NCBI RefSeq assembly: GCF_000011245.1
Contig: NC_004193.1
Coordinates: 3,016,501-3,080,500, forward strand
Length of the DNA stretch: 64,000 nucleotides
Direction of reading: 5' to 3'
Source of the DNA: Oceanobacillus iheyensis HTE831
GTDB lineage: Bacteria > Bacillota > Bacilli > Bacillales > Amphibacillaceae
The notes under the pieces: model-generated
Databases searched by the model: none
Seen by the model: only the letters and a program-made list of their open reading frames with translations
Told to the model about the DNA's origin: nothing
Shown here: positions 51,376 to 59,533 of the stretch, in pieces
Numbering within the stretch: position 1 is the stretch's first letter
Layout of the letters: each line of letters begins with the position of its first letter
Made by a program: the position numbers and the translations under genes

Positions 51376-52389
51376 TTATAAATCGAGTGCCTCCAACGGC
51401 AATCGGCTATAGAAAAAATCATTATTATTTAAAATAAACTCATTATAAGATTGAATTAATATATCCTTATCTTGTTTCGCTAAACCAAGATAATATCGTT
51501 GAAGTGGTGTTTCGATACGGACGGTTTCTAAAAGATCCAATGCTTTATCATAGTCACCTCTTGCGACCTCAAGATGGGCTTGTTCTGCTTTATCCATAGA
51601 TTGTACTTCATCTACTTTCTTAAACTTGCCTGAAAGTAACGGGATAAAATTATTCTCAACTCGATGCTTGTACAATCTAATGTTATGTTTTTGGGAAATT
51701 TGTTGCGCTTTTTTCAAATGATACATACCTTTTTCATAAGTATCGAAGGTATAGGATAACCCAAGGTGACTATGGATGGCAGCCTCAAGTAGGATACTTT
51801 CATTTATATTTAAAGCTTTATACGCATATTTTCTTGCAATAATCAATTCATTTCTTGCCATATGAAAAACAGTGTAAAATCGATAGATACGCACTTTAAA
51901 AAAGTTGACTAAAATGCGTTCTTTTACCTCGTCTAAGTGTGTTTCATATGTAGCGATAAGGTCTCCGAGTCTTCTATAATTTCTTTTATAATAGAAGCAT
52001 GTTTCTCTTATTAACTTTATTAATAATGTAATTTCAGGTTCTTTTATCGTGTATCGAGTTTTGAAATAGTCTAAGTAGTGAAGCGTTTTATCAGGGGATG
52101 TGTGCTGATTAAATAAATCAATCATAAGCCTATATATATTACCCCAAAGCCTATTAGAAGGGTTAATTGATTCACGATTTTTTTCTATTAGCTGATCTAA
52201 CTCACGAAAATATGCATTCATGTAGAGGTATTCCATTCCTGTCTTCTGAATTTCGCTAGACGGGCTATTTAAACAAATCGATTTCATTATATCCCTTGCA
52301 ACAGTTAAATCATATTCATGGTAAACTCTTGAAGCAATATCGGTCAACGAGTCTTCTGTATGAGATTCCATCAAATTCGTGAGGATCAC
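51376..52389 (-). CDS. AimR-like peptide receptor (TPR region only, no DNA-binding domain)
   Basis: This 337-residue all-helical protein aligns by eye with the TPR part of AimR, the arbitrium receptor of Bacillus phages. Matching stretches are EITLLIKLIRETCFYYKRNYRRLGDLI (positions about 117-143), LLEAAIHSHLGLSYTFDTYEKG, DKALDLLETV and the C-terminus DFFYSRLPLEALDL. AimR proteins are about 380-400 residues and begin with a DNA-binding helix-turn-helix. Here that part (about 45-60 residues) is absent, and an in-frame TGA stands nine bases before the GTG start, so no extension is possible. AAAAGGA precedes the GTG. No phage gene is near; it sits between spoIIQ and spoIIID. It may have become a Rap-like protein-binding regulator. 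Function unknown. Confidence 0.75.
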   Translation of the reverse strand: MILTNLMESHTEDSLTDIASRVYHEYDLTVARDIMKSICLNSPSSEIQKTGMEYLYMNAYFRELDQLIEKNRESINPSNRLWGNIYRLMIDLFNQHTSPDKTLHYLDYFKTRYTIKEPEITLLIKLIRETCFYYKRNYRRLGDLIATYETHLDEVKERILVNFFKVRIYRFYTVFHMARNELIIARKYAYKALNINESILLEAAIHSHLGLSYTFDTYEKGMYHLKKAQQISQKHNIRLYKHRVENNFIPLLSGKFKKVDEVQSMDKAEQAHLEVARGDYDKALDLLETVRIETPLQRYYLGLAKQDKDILIQSYNEFILNNNDFFYSRLPLEALDL

Positions 52390-52730
52390 TTCGCTTCATC
52401 CTTTTCCTTTTTAGGGAAAATTCCCTCTATTTTTAAAACAATACTATCTTACCACAAATATTTATAAAAAAAATAATATATCGTTCGACAATTTATGCAG
52501 AATCATTGATACATAGGAACAAAGTCTGGGAGTTTTCGAATATATCCTCCATGAACTGGCAATAATACCCTCTTCAAAAGAAATAGCCTTAACGAGAGAG
52601 GTAAAGTGAGGATAAACTGCTGTACGTAACAATCAATAAACAAAAGCGCAAGCGTCCGCCTGCTATAGAAATCAAACCGCACGACAATCGGGATCATATA
52701 CCAATGTGAATAATGAAATTGATTCACACA
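52390..52730. other. Gap upstream of the AimR-like gene with a repeat fragment
   Basis: No reading frame here is convincing. On the minus strand TGGTAAGAT (an extended -10) lies about 70 bases before the AimR-like start, and a GGGAA/TTCCC hairpin follows it. Bases 52642-52655 (AAAAGCGCAAGCGT) match the arm of the three-way element at 35545-35620, but the second arm is missing. Confidence 0.45.
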
Positions 52731-52760
52731 TAAAAAAAAGAGCCTGATAGAAATCAGGCC
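52731..52760 (-). terminator. Terminator of spoIIQ
   Basis: GCCTGAT pairs with ATCAGGC around a four-base loop, followed by eight T on the minus strand, nine bases past the spoIIQ stop codon. Confidence 0.93.
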
Positions 52761-52768
52761 CTCATCTA

Positions 52769-53620
52769 TTATTCTTCAGTATTTTCTTCTGATTCTGGCT
52801 CTTCATCTGTATTTGATTCTGAATCAGAATCTTCTTCTACAGGTTGTTCCCCAGCATTATCTTCTTGTTCTACTTCATTAGAAGATTCTTCACTTGATTC
52901 ATCTGTTTCGCCTTCTTCGGTTACTGCAGAGTCTTCTTCTACATTTGCAAGACTACTAACTGGTTGATTAAAGTAACTTTCTGGATTTAATTCCGCACCA
53001 GATTTACGGATTTCAAAATGGACATGTGTTCCATTATCTTTTCCAAAAATATTTTTACCAGCTGTACCTAGCTTGTCTCCTTGAGTAAGCTTGTCTCCTG
53101 CTGAAACGGAAACTTCTTCAAGACTAGCATAATACGTTTTGATGTCTTCATCATGGGCTAGTACAACAACATTACCTAACAATGGATCTTCTTTTACTTC
53201 TTCTACAGTACCACTGATCGCTGCAAGTACTTCAAATGTCTCTGCATTTGCTGCTGCAATATCTACACCAGTACTTTGATAGTATCGATTATTATATAGT
53301 ACTAGTGCGTTTTGACGATCTTCTTGATCTGCGTCGTAGTCAAAAAATTTAGTTACGATTTCTGCTTCTTCTGCATTTGCTACTGGCATTGCGATTACTT
53401 CTTGTTGATCTAATACTGGTTCTGCATCTTCATCGTTCATTACTGGAGTGTAATGATCTTCTGCAGATCTTTCTTCCGCTGTATCAGAATCAATATTTTG
53501 ATACCAGACTACGGCGGTTAATAAAACTGCTGCAATGGTTAAATACAGTGCTGGGAAAAACCACTTCTTACGGAAAATTTGGCGCCATTTATTTTTTGGC
53601 CCTTTGAATTCCTCATTCAT
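52769..53620 (-). CDS. spoIIQ: Stage II sporulation protein SpoIIQ
   Basis: This 283-residue forespore membrane protein binds SpoIIIAH across the intermembrane space to hold the engulfment channel together. It has a basic cytoplasmic start, one helix (FFPALYLTIAAVLLTAVVW), and a degenerate LytM/M23 domain (about 110-220). The zinc-ligand His of the first motif is Ser (YYQSTGVDIAAA), as in SpoIIQ, while THVHFEIRKSG remains. An acidic tail of about 55 residues (SEESSNEVEQEDN...) follows. spoIID lies upstream. SpoIIQ is SigF-controlled in B. subtilis; I found no clear SigF promoter. Start: ATG with AGAGGTG upstream. Confidence 0.94.
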   Translation of the reverse strand: MNEEFKGPKNKWRQIFRKKWFFPALYLTIAAVLLTAVVWYQNIDSDTAEERSAEDHYTPVMNDEDAEPVLDQQEVIAMPVANAEEAEIVTKFFDYDADQEDRQNALVLYNNRYYQSTGVDIAAANAETFEVLAAISGTVEEVKEDPLLGNVVVLAHDEDIKTYYASLEEVSVSAGDKLTQGDKLGTAGKNIFGKDNGTHVHFEIRKSGAELNPESYFNQPVSSLANVEEDSAVTEEGETDESSEESSNEVEQEDNAGEQPVEEDSDSESNTDEEPESEENTEE

Positions 53621-53843
53621 TTTTCATCACCTCTGCAACCATTGTGAGCAGAAAAATCAAAATATATACATACAGAGGGAAAAAATTTAAAATTTTGTGG
53701 ATGATTTAAATAATTTTGGGTAAAGTAAATGGTTACATCCCTGTTTATCCATACATTTCAAGAGTTTTATAGTTTTTATACAAAAAGGATAATTTCAAAG
53801 ATAAAATTCGTACATGTTTTATAAGTATTGAACGATCGGACAA

Positions 53844-53876
53844 GAAAAAACCCCTCGTCTCACCTTGAAACGAGGG
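53844..53876 (-). terminator. Terminator overlapping the 3' end of spoIID
   Basis: CCCTCGT and ACGAGGG pair around a loop that contains the spoIID stop codon, followed by GTTTTTTC on the minus strand. The last codons of spoIID form one arm. Confidence 0.88.
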
Positions 53877-55047
53877 TTGGTGCTGTTTCATCTACAGAAT
53901 TTATTTCAACATCCTTATAATAATAATGGATGATATCTTCATATGTTTTTCCTTCTTTTGCCATTCCATTGGCACCATATTGACTCATTCCAATACCGTG
54001 TCCAAACCCTTCTGTTGTAAATACTAAATGATTATTCTTTTGTTCTACCGTAAAATCGCTTGATAGAAGGTCTAGCTCTTCACGAACAATTCTTCCTGAG
54101 ATTGTCTTTCCGGCTATAACTAAGTTTTTCACTCTGCCACTTTCTGTTCGTGTTATTTCCATTGGTACTGCTTGATCTTCAGCTAATTCCACATCTAATG
54201 CACTTGAAACTTCTTCAAGTGTAAACATAGATTGACTGGTGTATTTTGGAGATTCTTCTTTATCCCATGGACTTTCCACACTTCTTAAGTAGGATACTTC
54301 CGTTTCCCAATAATCTTCTGAGTTCTCCGTATATCCATTACTTGTTGAGAAAAAGGCGGCAGTAATTGGAGCATCATTATGCGTGATGATTTGTCCCTTT
54401 GTTTCTTTTACCGCACTATTTATTTTATTCATATTTTCTTCATACTTATCTTTCCATAATTCCTTTAATTCATTTGGGCTTTTATACACTTGATGGTTTA
54501 CAGTGTCGGTTAGATCATACGGATTATTATCTTTCCCATGTAGTAATAGATTCACTGTAAATGTTCTGGCAGCTACTGCTTGAGCTTTTAAAGCCTCTAA
54601 TTCAAATTCAGTGGGCATCTCGGATGCGACTACTCCGGCGACATATTCTTCTAAAGGTACATCCTCAACCGTCTCTTGTTTGTCTCGCATGACCGCCACT
54701 GAAAAAGGAGAACCACCTACCTCGACGACTTCTTGTTCTGTATCCTGAGCAGCTGCTTGATTTTCTTTAGCTTGTGAGTATGTTTCGCTATTATCTTTGG
54801 AGAGGTTGACGACAGTAGCAGGCACAACAAGGATAAATAAGATAAGGATACCAAAAAAACTGAGCATCGTTAATCTCCAAGGCACAGGTGATTTATTTTG
54901 GAAGTATCGTGATTTTCGATTACGGAAAGGCACAATTTTTTTCAGACCTGGTTCTTGATGGCTGGCATATGGTTGTTTTTTTTGTTTGAGCATCATAATT
55001 TTCTTTTGGATAGATGGTTTTCTTCTTTTTATATACTTTTTTTGCAC
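53860..55047 (-). CDS. spoIID: Stage II sporulation protein D (SpoIID)
   Basis: This 395-residue lytic transglycosylase is needed for engulfment; it degrades septal glycan with SpoIIP and SpoIIM. The membrane helix (LSFFGILILFILVVPATVV) is at about 61-80, followed by the SpoIID domain with PLEEYVAGVVASEMP (catalytic Glu), ALKAQAVAARTF, AAFFSTSNGYTENS and FGHGIGMSQYGANGMA. The cytoplasmic part before the helix is about 60 basic residues (KKYIKRRKPSIQKK), longer than the short lead in B. subtilis SpoIID. Start: GTG with AAAGGAGGG upstream. spoIIQ follows by about 240 bases. Confidence 0.95.
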   Translation of the reverse strand: MQKKYIKRRKPSIQKKIMMLKQKKQPYASHQEPGLKKIVPFRNRKSRYFQNKSPVPWRLTMLSFFGILILFILVVPATVVNLSKDNSETYSQAKENQAAAQDTEQEVVEVGGSPFSVAVMRDKQETVEDVPLEEYVAGVVASEMPTEFELEALKAQAVAARTFTVNLLLHGKDNNPYDLTDTVNHQVYKSPNELKELWKDKYEENMNKINSAVKETKGQIITHNDAPITAAFFSTSNGYTENSEDYWETEVSYLRSVESPWDKEESPKYTSQSMFTLEEVSSALDVELAEDQAVPMEITRTESGRVKNLVIAGKTISGRIVREELDLLSSDFTVEQKNNHLVFTTEGFGHGIGMSQYGANGMAKEGKTYEDIIHYYYKDVEINSVDETAPTLVSR

Positions 55048-55074
55048 AGCTTCCCTCCTTTGCCAATAAGGTCT

Positions 55075-55091
55075 GATGCTAATCTAGCATC
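55075..55091. promoter_or_regulatory. Small palindrome upstream of spoIID
   Basis: GATGCTA and TAGCATC form a perfect 7-bp inverted repeat with a three-base centre, about 28 bases before the spoIID start. This position suits an operator or an mRNA hairpin. The rest of the gap 55092-55241 shows no SigE promoter I can support. Confidence 0.3.
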
Positions 55092-55241
55092 CCTACTAAT
55101 AAATCTATACAGTCACTCGAAAAAATAGACCTTAAATTTAGCTAAGAAGAAAAACTTCATTTTCCTGTAACATTTATATATAGAATATAGCAAAAATATA
55201 AATTATCCCCAGCACACAAATTTAATCATTATTAATGCAAC

Positions 55242-55278
55242 AAAAAACTAGCCCCGTTCAGATCAAGAACAGAACTAG
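55242..55278 (-). terminator. Terminator of the dpp-ykf operon
   Basis: On the minus strand CTAGTTCTGTTC pairs with GAACGGGGCTAG (12 pairs with G-U wobbles), followed by TTTTTT. It lies just after the last gene of the operon. Confidence 0.87.
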
Positions 55279-55290
55279 TATCATAGCGAT

Positions 55291-56313
55291 TTAACGAATA
55301 GCCCCTTCTTTCAATTGTGGGCCTGTATGAGGACTATTCTCCTTTGACTTATCGTACAGATGACAGGCAACATAATGACCTTTTTCCACTTCTTGCCACA
55401 CAGGACGATCGCTTGCACATACTTCCATCGCCATCGGGCATCGTGTTCGAAACACACAACCACTTGGAGGATGAATCGGACTTGGTAGCTCTCCTTCTAA
55501 TATAATACGTTCCCGCTGATCCTCGATATCCGGATCGGGAATAGGTATCGCTGATAACAATGCCTTCGTATATGGATGTAAAGGATTATCATATAAATGT
55601 TCACTTTGAGTTTCTTCCACCATATTGCCCAAATACATAACCCCAATCCGATCTGAAAACTGTTTTACCATCGATAAATCATGGGCAATAAATAAAAACG
55701 TCAATCCTTTTTCTTGTTGCAACCGCTTCATAAGGTTAACTACCTGTGCTTGTACGGAAACATCGAGTGCTGAAATAGGCTCATCTGCAATTATAAACTC
55801 TGGATCTAACGCGAGGGCTCGAGCTATACCAATTCGTTGCCGCTGTCCACCACTAAATTCATGAGGATAACGATTGGCATGATCCCTGTTCAAGCCTACC
55901 TCTTCTAACAATTCATATACACGTTGTAATCTCTCTTTTTTAGTTGAATATAAGTTATGCACTTCCATCGGTTCAGATATTATCTCTTTAATCGTAGAAC
56001 GAGGATTTAAGGATGCATATGGATCTTGAAAGATCATTTGCATTTTACGATAAAAAGAAAAACGTTCTTTTTCACTCAGTTCGTGTACATTTTCATGATC
56101 AAAAATAACTTCTCCATCTGTCTTATTATATAGACCAAGAATGGTTCTTCCAATCGTTGATTTACCACAGCCTGATTCCCCAACGAGCCCATAGGTTTCC
56201 CCTGGTTTTACATGAAAAGTGATATCATCAACTGCTTTTAATAAACTTCCCTTGCCAACTTGAAAATACTTTTTTAAGTTACGAACTTCTAGAATATGAT
56301 CTTGCATTCTCAA
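55291..56313 (-). CDS. ykfD: Peptide ABC transporter ATPase, OppF/DppF type
   Basis: This 340-residue ATPase has Walker [10 protein letters not shown], signature [16 protein letters not shown], Walker [10 protein letters not shown] and switch FIAHD. The C-terminal Cys-rich region [14 protein letters not shown], typical of OppD/OppF, coordinates an iron-sulfur or structural site. It is the last gene of the operon, nine bases after ykfC, the place of ykfD in B. subtilis. It should pair with DppD as the second ATPase of the dipeptide/murein peptide importer. An ATG two codons downstream is possible. Confidence 0.93.
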   Translation of the reverse strand: MRMQDHILEVRNLKKYFQVGKGSLLKAVDDITFHVKPGETYGLVGESGCGKSTIGRTILGLYNKTDGEVIFDHENVHELSEKERFSFYRKMQMIFQDPYASLNPRSTIKEIISEPMEVHNLYSTKKERLQRVYELLEEVGLNRDHANRYPHEFSGGQRQRIGIARALALDPEFIIADEPISALDVSVQAQVVNLMKRLQQEKGLTFLFIAHDLSMVKQFSDRIGVMYLGNMVEETQSEHLYDNPLHPYTKALLSAIPIPDPDIEDQRERIILEGELPSPIHPPSGCVFRTRCPMAMEVCASDRPVWQEVEKGHYVACHLYDKSKENSPHTGPQLKEGAIR

Positions 56314-56322
56314 CCCTCCTAT

Positions 56323-57252
56323 TTACCAATATCTTCGTGCTGCACATAATTCTTTTTCATATTTGGTTCCTTCTAATGGAGTGATTTCGATTCCTTTACC
56401 TGTTTGTGGTGAATGTAACATTTCACCATTTCCTTTATATATTCCTACATGATGAATATTTCCTTTTCCTTCTTCATAGGCAAAAAACAGTAAATCTCCA
56501 GCTTGTACCTCATCAAACGGTATTTCTTTTCCACCGACTGCTTGATCACCTGCATCTCTGGCGATCCAATATCCATTCGCCTTATGAGCCGCATAAGCCA
56601 GACCGGAACAATCGTAGCCAAAAGAGCTCATTCCTCCCCAGAAATAATCTAATTGTAAAAATAGCATTCCGGTTCGAACGATGTCCTCTCCAGTTCGAGT
56701 AGGTACTCCTTCCTTTGTAGGAAAAATAAGTACATCTTCTTTAGCTATATATTGTATACCATGTGGAGTTTGCACTTGTATCATCTCTTGTTCAGTTACT
56801 ACAGGTAGAATGGTTGCAAAGCTAATTTCAAGTGTTTTTTCACCTTCTTGGGTTTCTAACCAACTCTTGTTTTTTATAACCATCGCCATAGAATCTCTTA
56901 CCCAATGTGTTTTCGTTGTCATGGTTAATTGTTGCTTTGGCACCCAGCCAGGATATCCTCTTTTATCTTTCTTCGAAGCTTGAAATGGCAAGATAACTTC
57001 CGCCCAATCATCTAATTCATTAATTACTATAACTGGTTCGCCATATAATGCTTGTGTTTGTACTCTATTTTCATTACAAAGCGCTAATCGTTCATCATAG
57101 GAAAGTTGCTCATACCATTGATTTACATTTGTCGGATTCGTTCGCCCATCTTTATCTATATCCCTGGCCGACTGTGGATTCGTCCATACTGTTGCCACTT
57201 GTACATCGGTCACCCAAAAATCTTCGGATAATTGATCAAACGTTTGTTTCAT
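56323..57252 (-). CDS. ykfC: Gamma-D-glutamyl-L-diamino-acid endopeptidase, YkfC-like
   Basis: This 309-residue protein has two SH3-like domains (about 1-175) followed by an NlpC/P60 cysteine peptidase. The catalytic Cys is in SFGYDCSGLAYAAHKANG, the His in IHHVGIYKGNGEMLHS. No signal peptide, so it works in the cytoplasm on imported peptides. YkfC removes L-Ala-D-Glu from wall-derived tri- and tetrapeptides. It sits between ykfB, which epimerises the released dipeptide, and ykfD. Start: ATG with TGGGGGAGCT upstream. Confidence 0.93.
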   Translation of the reverse strand: MKQTFDQLSEDFWVTDVQVATVWTNPQSARDIDKDGRTNPTNVNQWYEQLSYDERLALCNENRVQTQALYGEPVIVINELDDWAEVILPFQASKKDKRGYPGWVPKQQLTMTTKTHWVRDSMAMVIKNKSWLETQEGEKTLEISFATILPVVTEQEMIQVQTPHGIQYIAKEDVLIFPTKEGVPTRTGEDIVRTGMLFLQLDYFWGGMSSFGYDCSGLAYAAHKANGYWIARDAGDQAVGGKEIPFDEVQAGDLLFFAYEEGKGNIHHVGIYKGNGEMLHSPQTGKGIEITPLEGTKYEKELCAARRYW

Positions 57253-57275
57253 ATTTCAGCTCCCCCATTCTGAAA

Positions 57276-58382
57276 TTATTTCATTGTGTTTTGTCTCAAA
57301 AACTCAGAGCGAATTCCGCAGATTCCTAATCCATAATCCTCACTAAAAGATAGATGACTTCCTTTATAAATTACTCCACCATGGACCAAATCTCCTGATA
57401 GCATTAGCGGGGCATCGAAATCAAACCTTGTGACAACTGGATGACTTGCAGCAAAATGAGCAGCCGCACTAATTCCTAGTTTCGTTTCTATCATGCTACC
57501 AACCATACATTCTATTCCATAGCTTTGCGCTAAAGTTGCTATTTTTCTAGCTTGATGGATTCCACCTGATTTCATTAATTTGATGTTAATTAGATCAGCT
57601 GCCTTATTTTCTAGAACTTGTCTTGCATCGTGGATAGAGAATACCGCTTCATCTGCCATGATTGGAGTTTCTGTTCGATCGGTTACAAACTTTAATCCTT
57701 CTAAATCTTTGGCTATAACTGGTTGTTCAACAAGCTCAATATTTAGTTGCAGATCTTCCATTTTCTGAATTACCTTAACAGCTTCTTTGGGGTTCCAACC
57801 CTGGTTCGCATCGAGTCGAATACGAACTTCATTTCCTACTGATTGACGAATCGCTTTGATTCGTTCCATATCTGTTTCAATTTGATCTTTGCCAACCTTT
57901 ACCTTCAATATCGAGAATCCATTTAATTTATATTGGTTCGCATCTCTTACCATTTCTTCCACAGTATTTACACTGACGGTATAATCCGTTTCAATTTCCG
58001 AATGGTATCCTCCTAAATACTGATAAAGTGGTAGTTTTGCATATTGTGCTAATAAGTCATAAATCGCCATATCAACAGCTGCTTTGGCACTCGTATTACC
58101 AATCATACATGCTTGCAGTTGTTCAAAAATACGTTCATAAGTCGACAATGAATTTCCAATTAAAAATGGTTTGATCACATGATGAATAGCGTATTCAATA
58201 CTTGCGAGACTCTCTCCTGTTATAACATGGGTAGGAGGAGCTTCTCCCCACCCTACATAACCATCTTCGCTTGTTATTTTGACGATAATGGATTCAGCTA
58301 CTGTTACGGTACGTAATGCTGTTTTAAATGGAGTGTGTAATGGCACAGATCCTATAAAGGTTTCTACACTTGTTATCTTCAT
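57276..58382 (-). CDS. ykfB: L-Ala-D/L-Glu epimerase
   Basis: This 368-residue protein of the enolase superfamily converts L-Ala-D-Glu to L-Ala-L-Glu. It has the general-base segment ILKVKVGKDQIETD (Lys-x-Lys), the metal ligands Asp/Glu/Asp in RLDANQGWNP, ELVEQPV and IMADEAV, and the opposite Lys in LINIKLMKSGG. The N-terminal capping domain begins ITSVETFIGSVPLHTPFKTA. It matches B. subtilis YkfB. It lies 13 bases after ykfA and 23 before ykfC. Confidence 0.95.
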   Translation of the reverse strand: MKITSVETFIGSVPLHTPFKTALRTVTVAESIIVKITSEDGYVGWGEAPPTHVITGESLASIEYAIHHVIKPFLIGNSLSTYERIFEQLQACMIGNTSAKAAVDMAIYDLLAQYAKLPLYQYLGGYHSEIETDYTVSVNTVEEMVRDANQYKLNGFSILKVKVGKDQIETDMERIKAIRQSVGNEVRIRLDANQGWNPKEAVKVIQKMEDLQLNIELVEQPVIAKDLEGLKFVTDRTETPIMADEAVFSIHDARQVLENKAADLINIKLMKSGGIHQARKIATLAQSYGIECMVGSMIETKLGISAAAHFAASHPVVTRFDFDAPLMLSGDLVHGGVIYKGSHLSFSEDYGLGICGIRSEFLRQNTMK

Positions 58383-58395
58383 GTCCTCTCTCCCT

Positions 58396-59313
58396 TTATT
58401 TCACACCTGGATCAATTGTCAACGATTTGCTTTCTGAAGATAATTCCGCCACAACTCCTAATGGCATTGAAAAATGAGGAAAACAATGTCCAATTTTAAA
58501 CCCTCCGATAACAGGTTTTCCGAGTGGTCGAAAATAATCATCAAACACATCTGTTAAAGAAAGACTTGGTTGGACAGTAGGTTCCGCTTCAGAAAAGTCT
58601 CCTACAATAATTCCAGCTGCATCTTCTAACTTACCGGCAAGTCGTAGTTGATTAAGCATACTATCTACACGATAAGGTTCTTCTCCTATATCTTCTATTA
58701 ATAATAGTTTATTTTTTGTATCAATCTCATAAGATGTTCCCATGGAACTCACTAATAACGAGAGATTCCCCCCAACAACTTCTCCTTTTGCAATTCCCTT
58801 TGTATATACGTAAAGCGGAGAGACTTTTTCTGAGTAAATTAATTGAGTAGGTTTAAATAATTGTTTAAATAATTGACCTGAGAAACGATCAAAATCGGCT
58901 TTCACAATATCAGATGCGGCCATCGGGCCATGAAAGGAGACCAATCCAGTAGCTTGGCGTATAGCCGTATGTAAATACGTTATATCACTATAACCCCATA
59001 TAATTTTGGGGTTATTTCCAATTAAATTCATATCTAATTGATCAACGATACGAGCGGTTCCATATCCACCTCTCGCGAAAAAAATAGCTTTAATACTACT
59101 ATCTGCAATCATCTCATGAAAATCTTCCAATCGTTGTTCATCACCAGCCGACAAATAACCTCTTTCGTCATAAAGGTACTTACCAAACTGCACGGAAAGG
59201 CCTAACTGTTCAAAAAAGGTTACAGATTTATTTACCTTTTCTCGGTTAGGTGGTCCTGCTGGGGCAACTATCCCAACTTTATCCCCTTCTTTAAGACGTT
59301 TAGGAAGTATCAT
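58396..59313 (-). CDS. ykfA: Murein tetrapeptide LD-carboxypeptidase (S66), YkfA-like
   Basis: This 305-residue S66 serine peptidase removes D-Ala from wall-derived tetrapeptides in the cytoplasm. It has VGIVAPAGPPNREKVN near the N-terminus, the segment FFARGGYGTARI, the nucleophile region IIWGYSDITYLHTAI and the late LLLIEDIGEEPYR and FKIGHCFPHFSMPLGV, which hold the catalytic Glu and His. It heads the ykf genes, separated from dppE by a 220-base gap with a long stem-loop. Start: ATG with AAGAAAGAGGG upstream. Confidence 0.94.
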   Translation of the reverse strand: MILPKRLKEGDKVGIVAPAGPPNREKVNKSVTFFEQLGLSVQFGKYLYDERGYLSAGDEQRLEDFHEMIADSSIKAIFFARGGYGTARIVDQLDMNLIGNNPKIIWGYSDITYLHTAIRQATGLVSFHGPMAASDIVKADFDRFSGQLFKQLFKPTQLIYSEKVSPLYVYTKGIAKGEVVGGNLSLLVSSMGTSYEIDTKNKLLLIEDIGEEPYRVDSMLNQLRLAGKLEDAAGIIVGDFSEAEPTVQPSLSLTDVFDDYFRPLGKPVIGGFKIGHCFPHFSMPLGVVAELSSESKSLTIDPGVK

Positions 59314-59391
59314 GAAAAACCCTCTTTCTTATGTATTCCATTTAATAAATGCACATGCGAATAATTTTTTTGAAAATCCTGCACATATATA

Positions 59392-59448
59392 GAAGTGGCT
59401 GGTGAGCCTCTGTTGCTCATGCCTCAGGACTCACCTATGCCTCACTTC
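59392..59448 (-). other. Long interrupted stem-loop between dppE and ykfA
   Basis: Nested arms GAAGTG/CACTTC (59392-59397, 59443-59448) and GGTGAG/CTCACC (59401-59406, 59430-59435) enclose a loop of 23 bases. No T-run follows on either strand. In this operon position it could protect the dppE message or dampen expression of the ykf genes. Confidence 0.5.
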
Positions 59449-59533
59449 CACAAGATTCTCTGTATATTTATTATTCTAGCTATCTTTCAACTTACGAAAT
59501 AAAATATCTTTTGTTATGTTTTAGAAGTATGAT

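Noticed and set aside
52319..52399. Alternative ATG at 52399 with a good ribosome site, out of frame with the AimR-like gene
   Set aside because: It opens only about 27 codons before a stop. The AAAAGGA site serves the GTG at 52389 equally well, so a frameshifted N-terminus is not supported.
52503..52727. Minus-strand frame of 74 codons between the AimR-like gene and spoIIQ
   Set aside because: It runs through a repeat fragment and lies next to the spoIIQ terminator, with no start signal or family resemblance.
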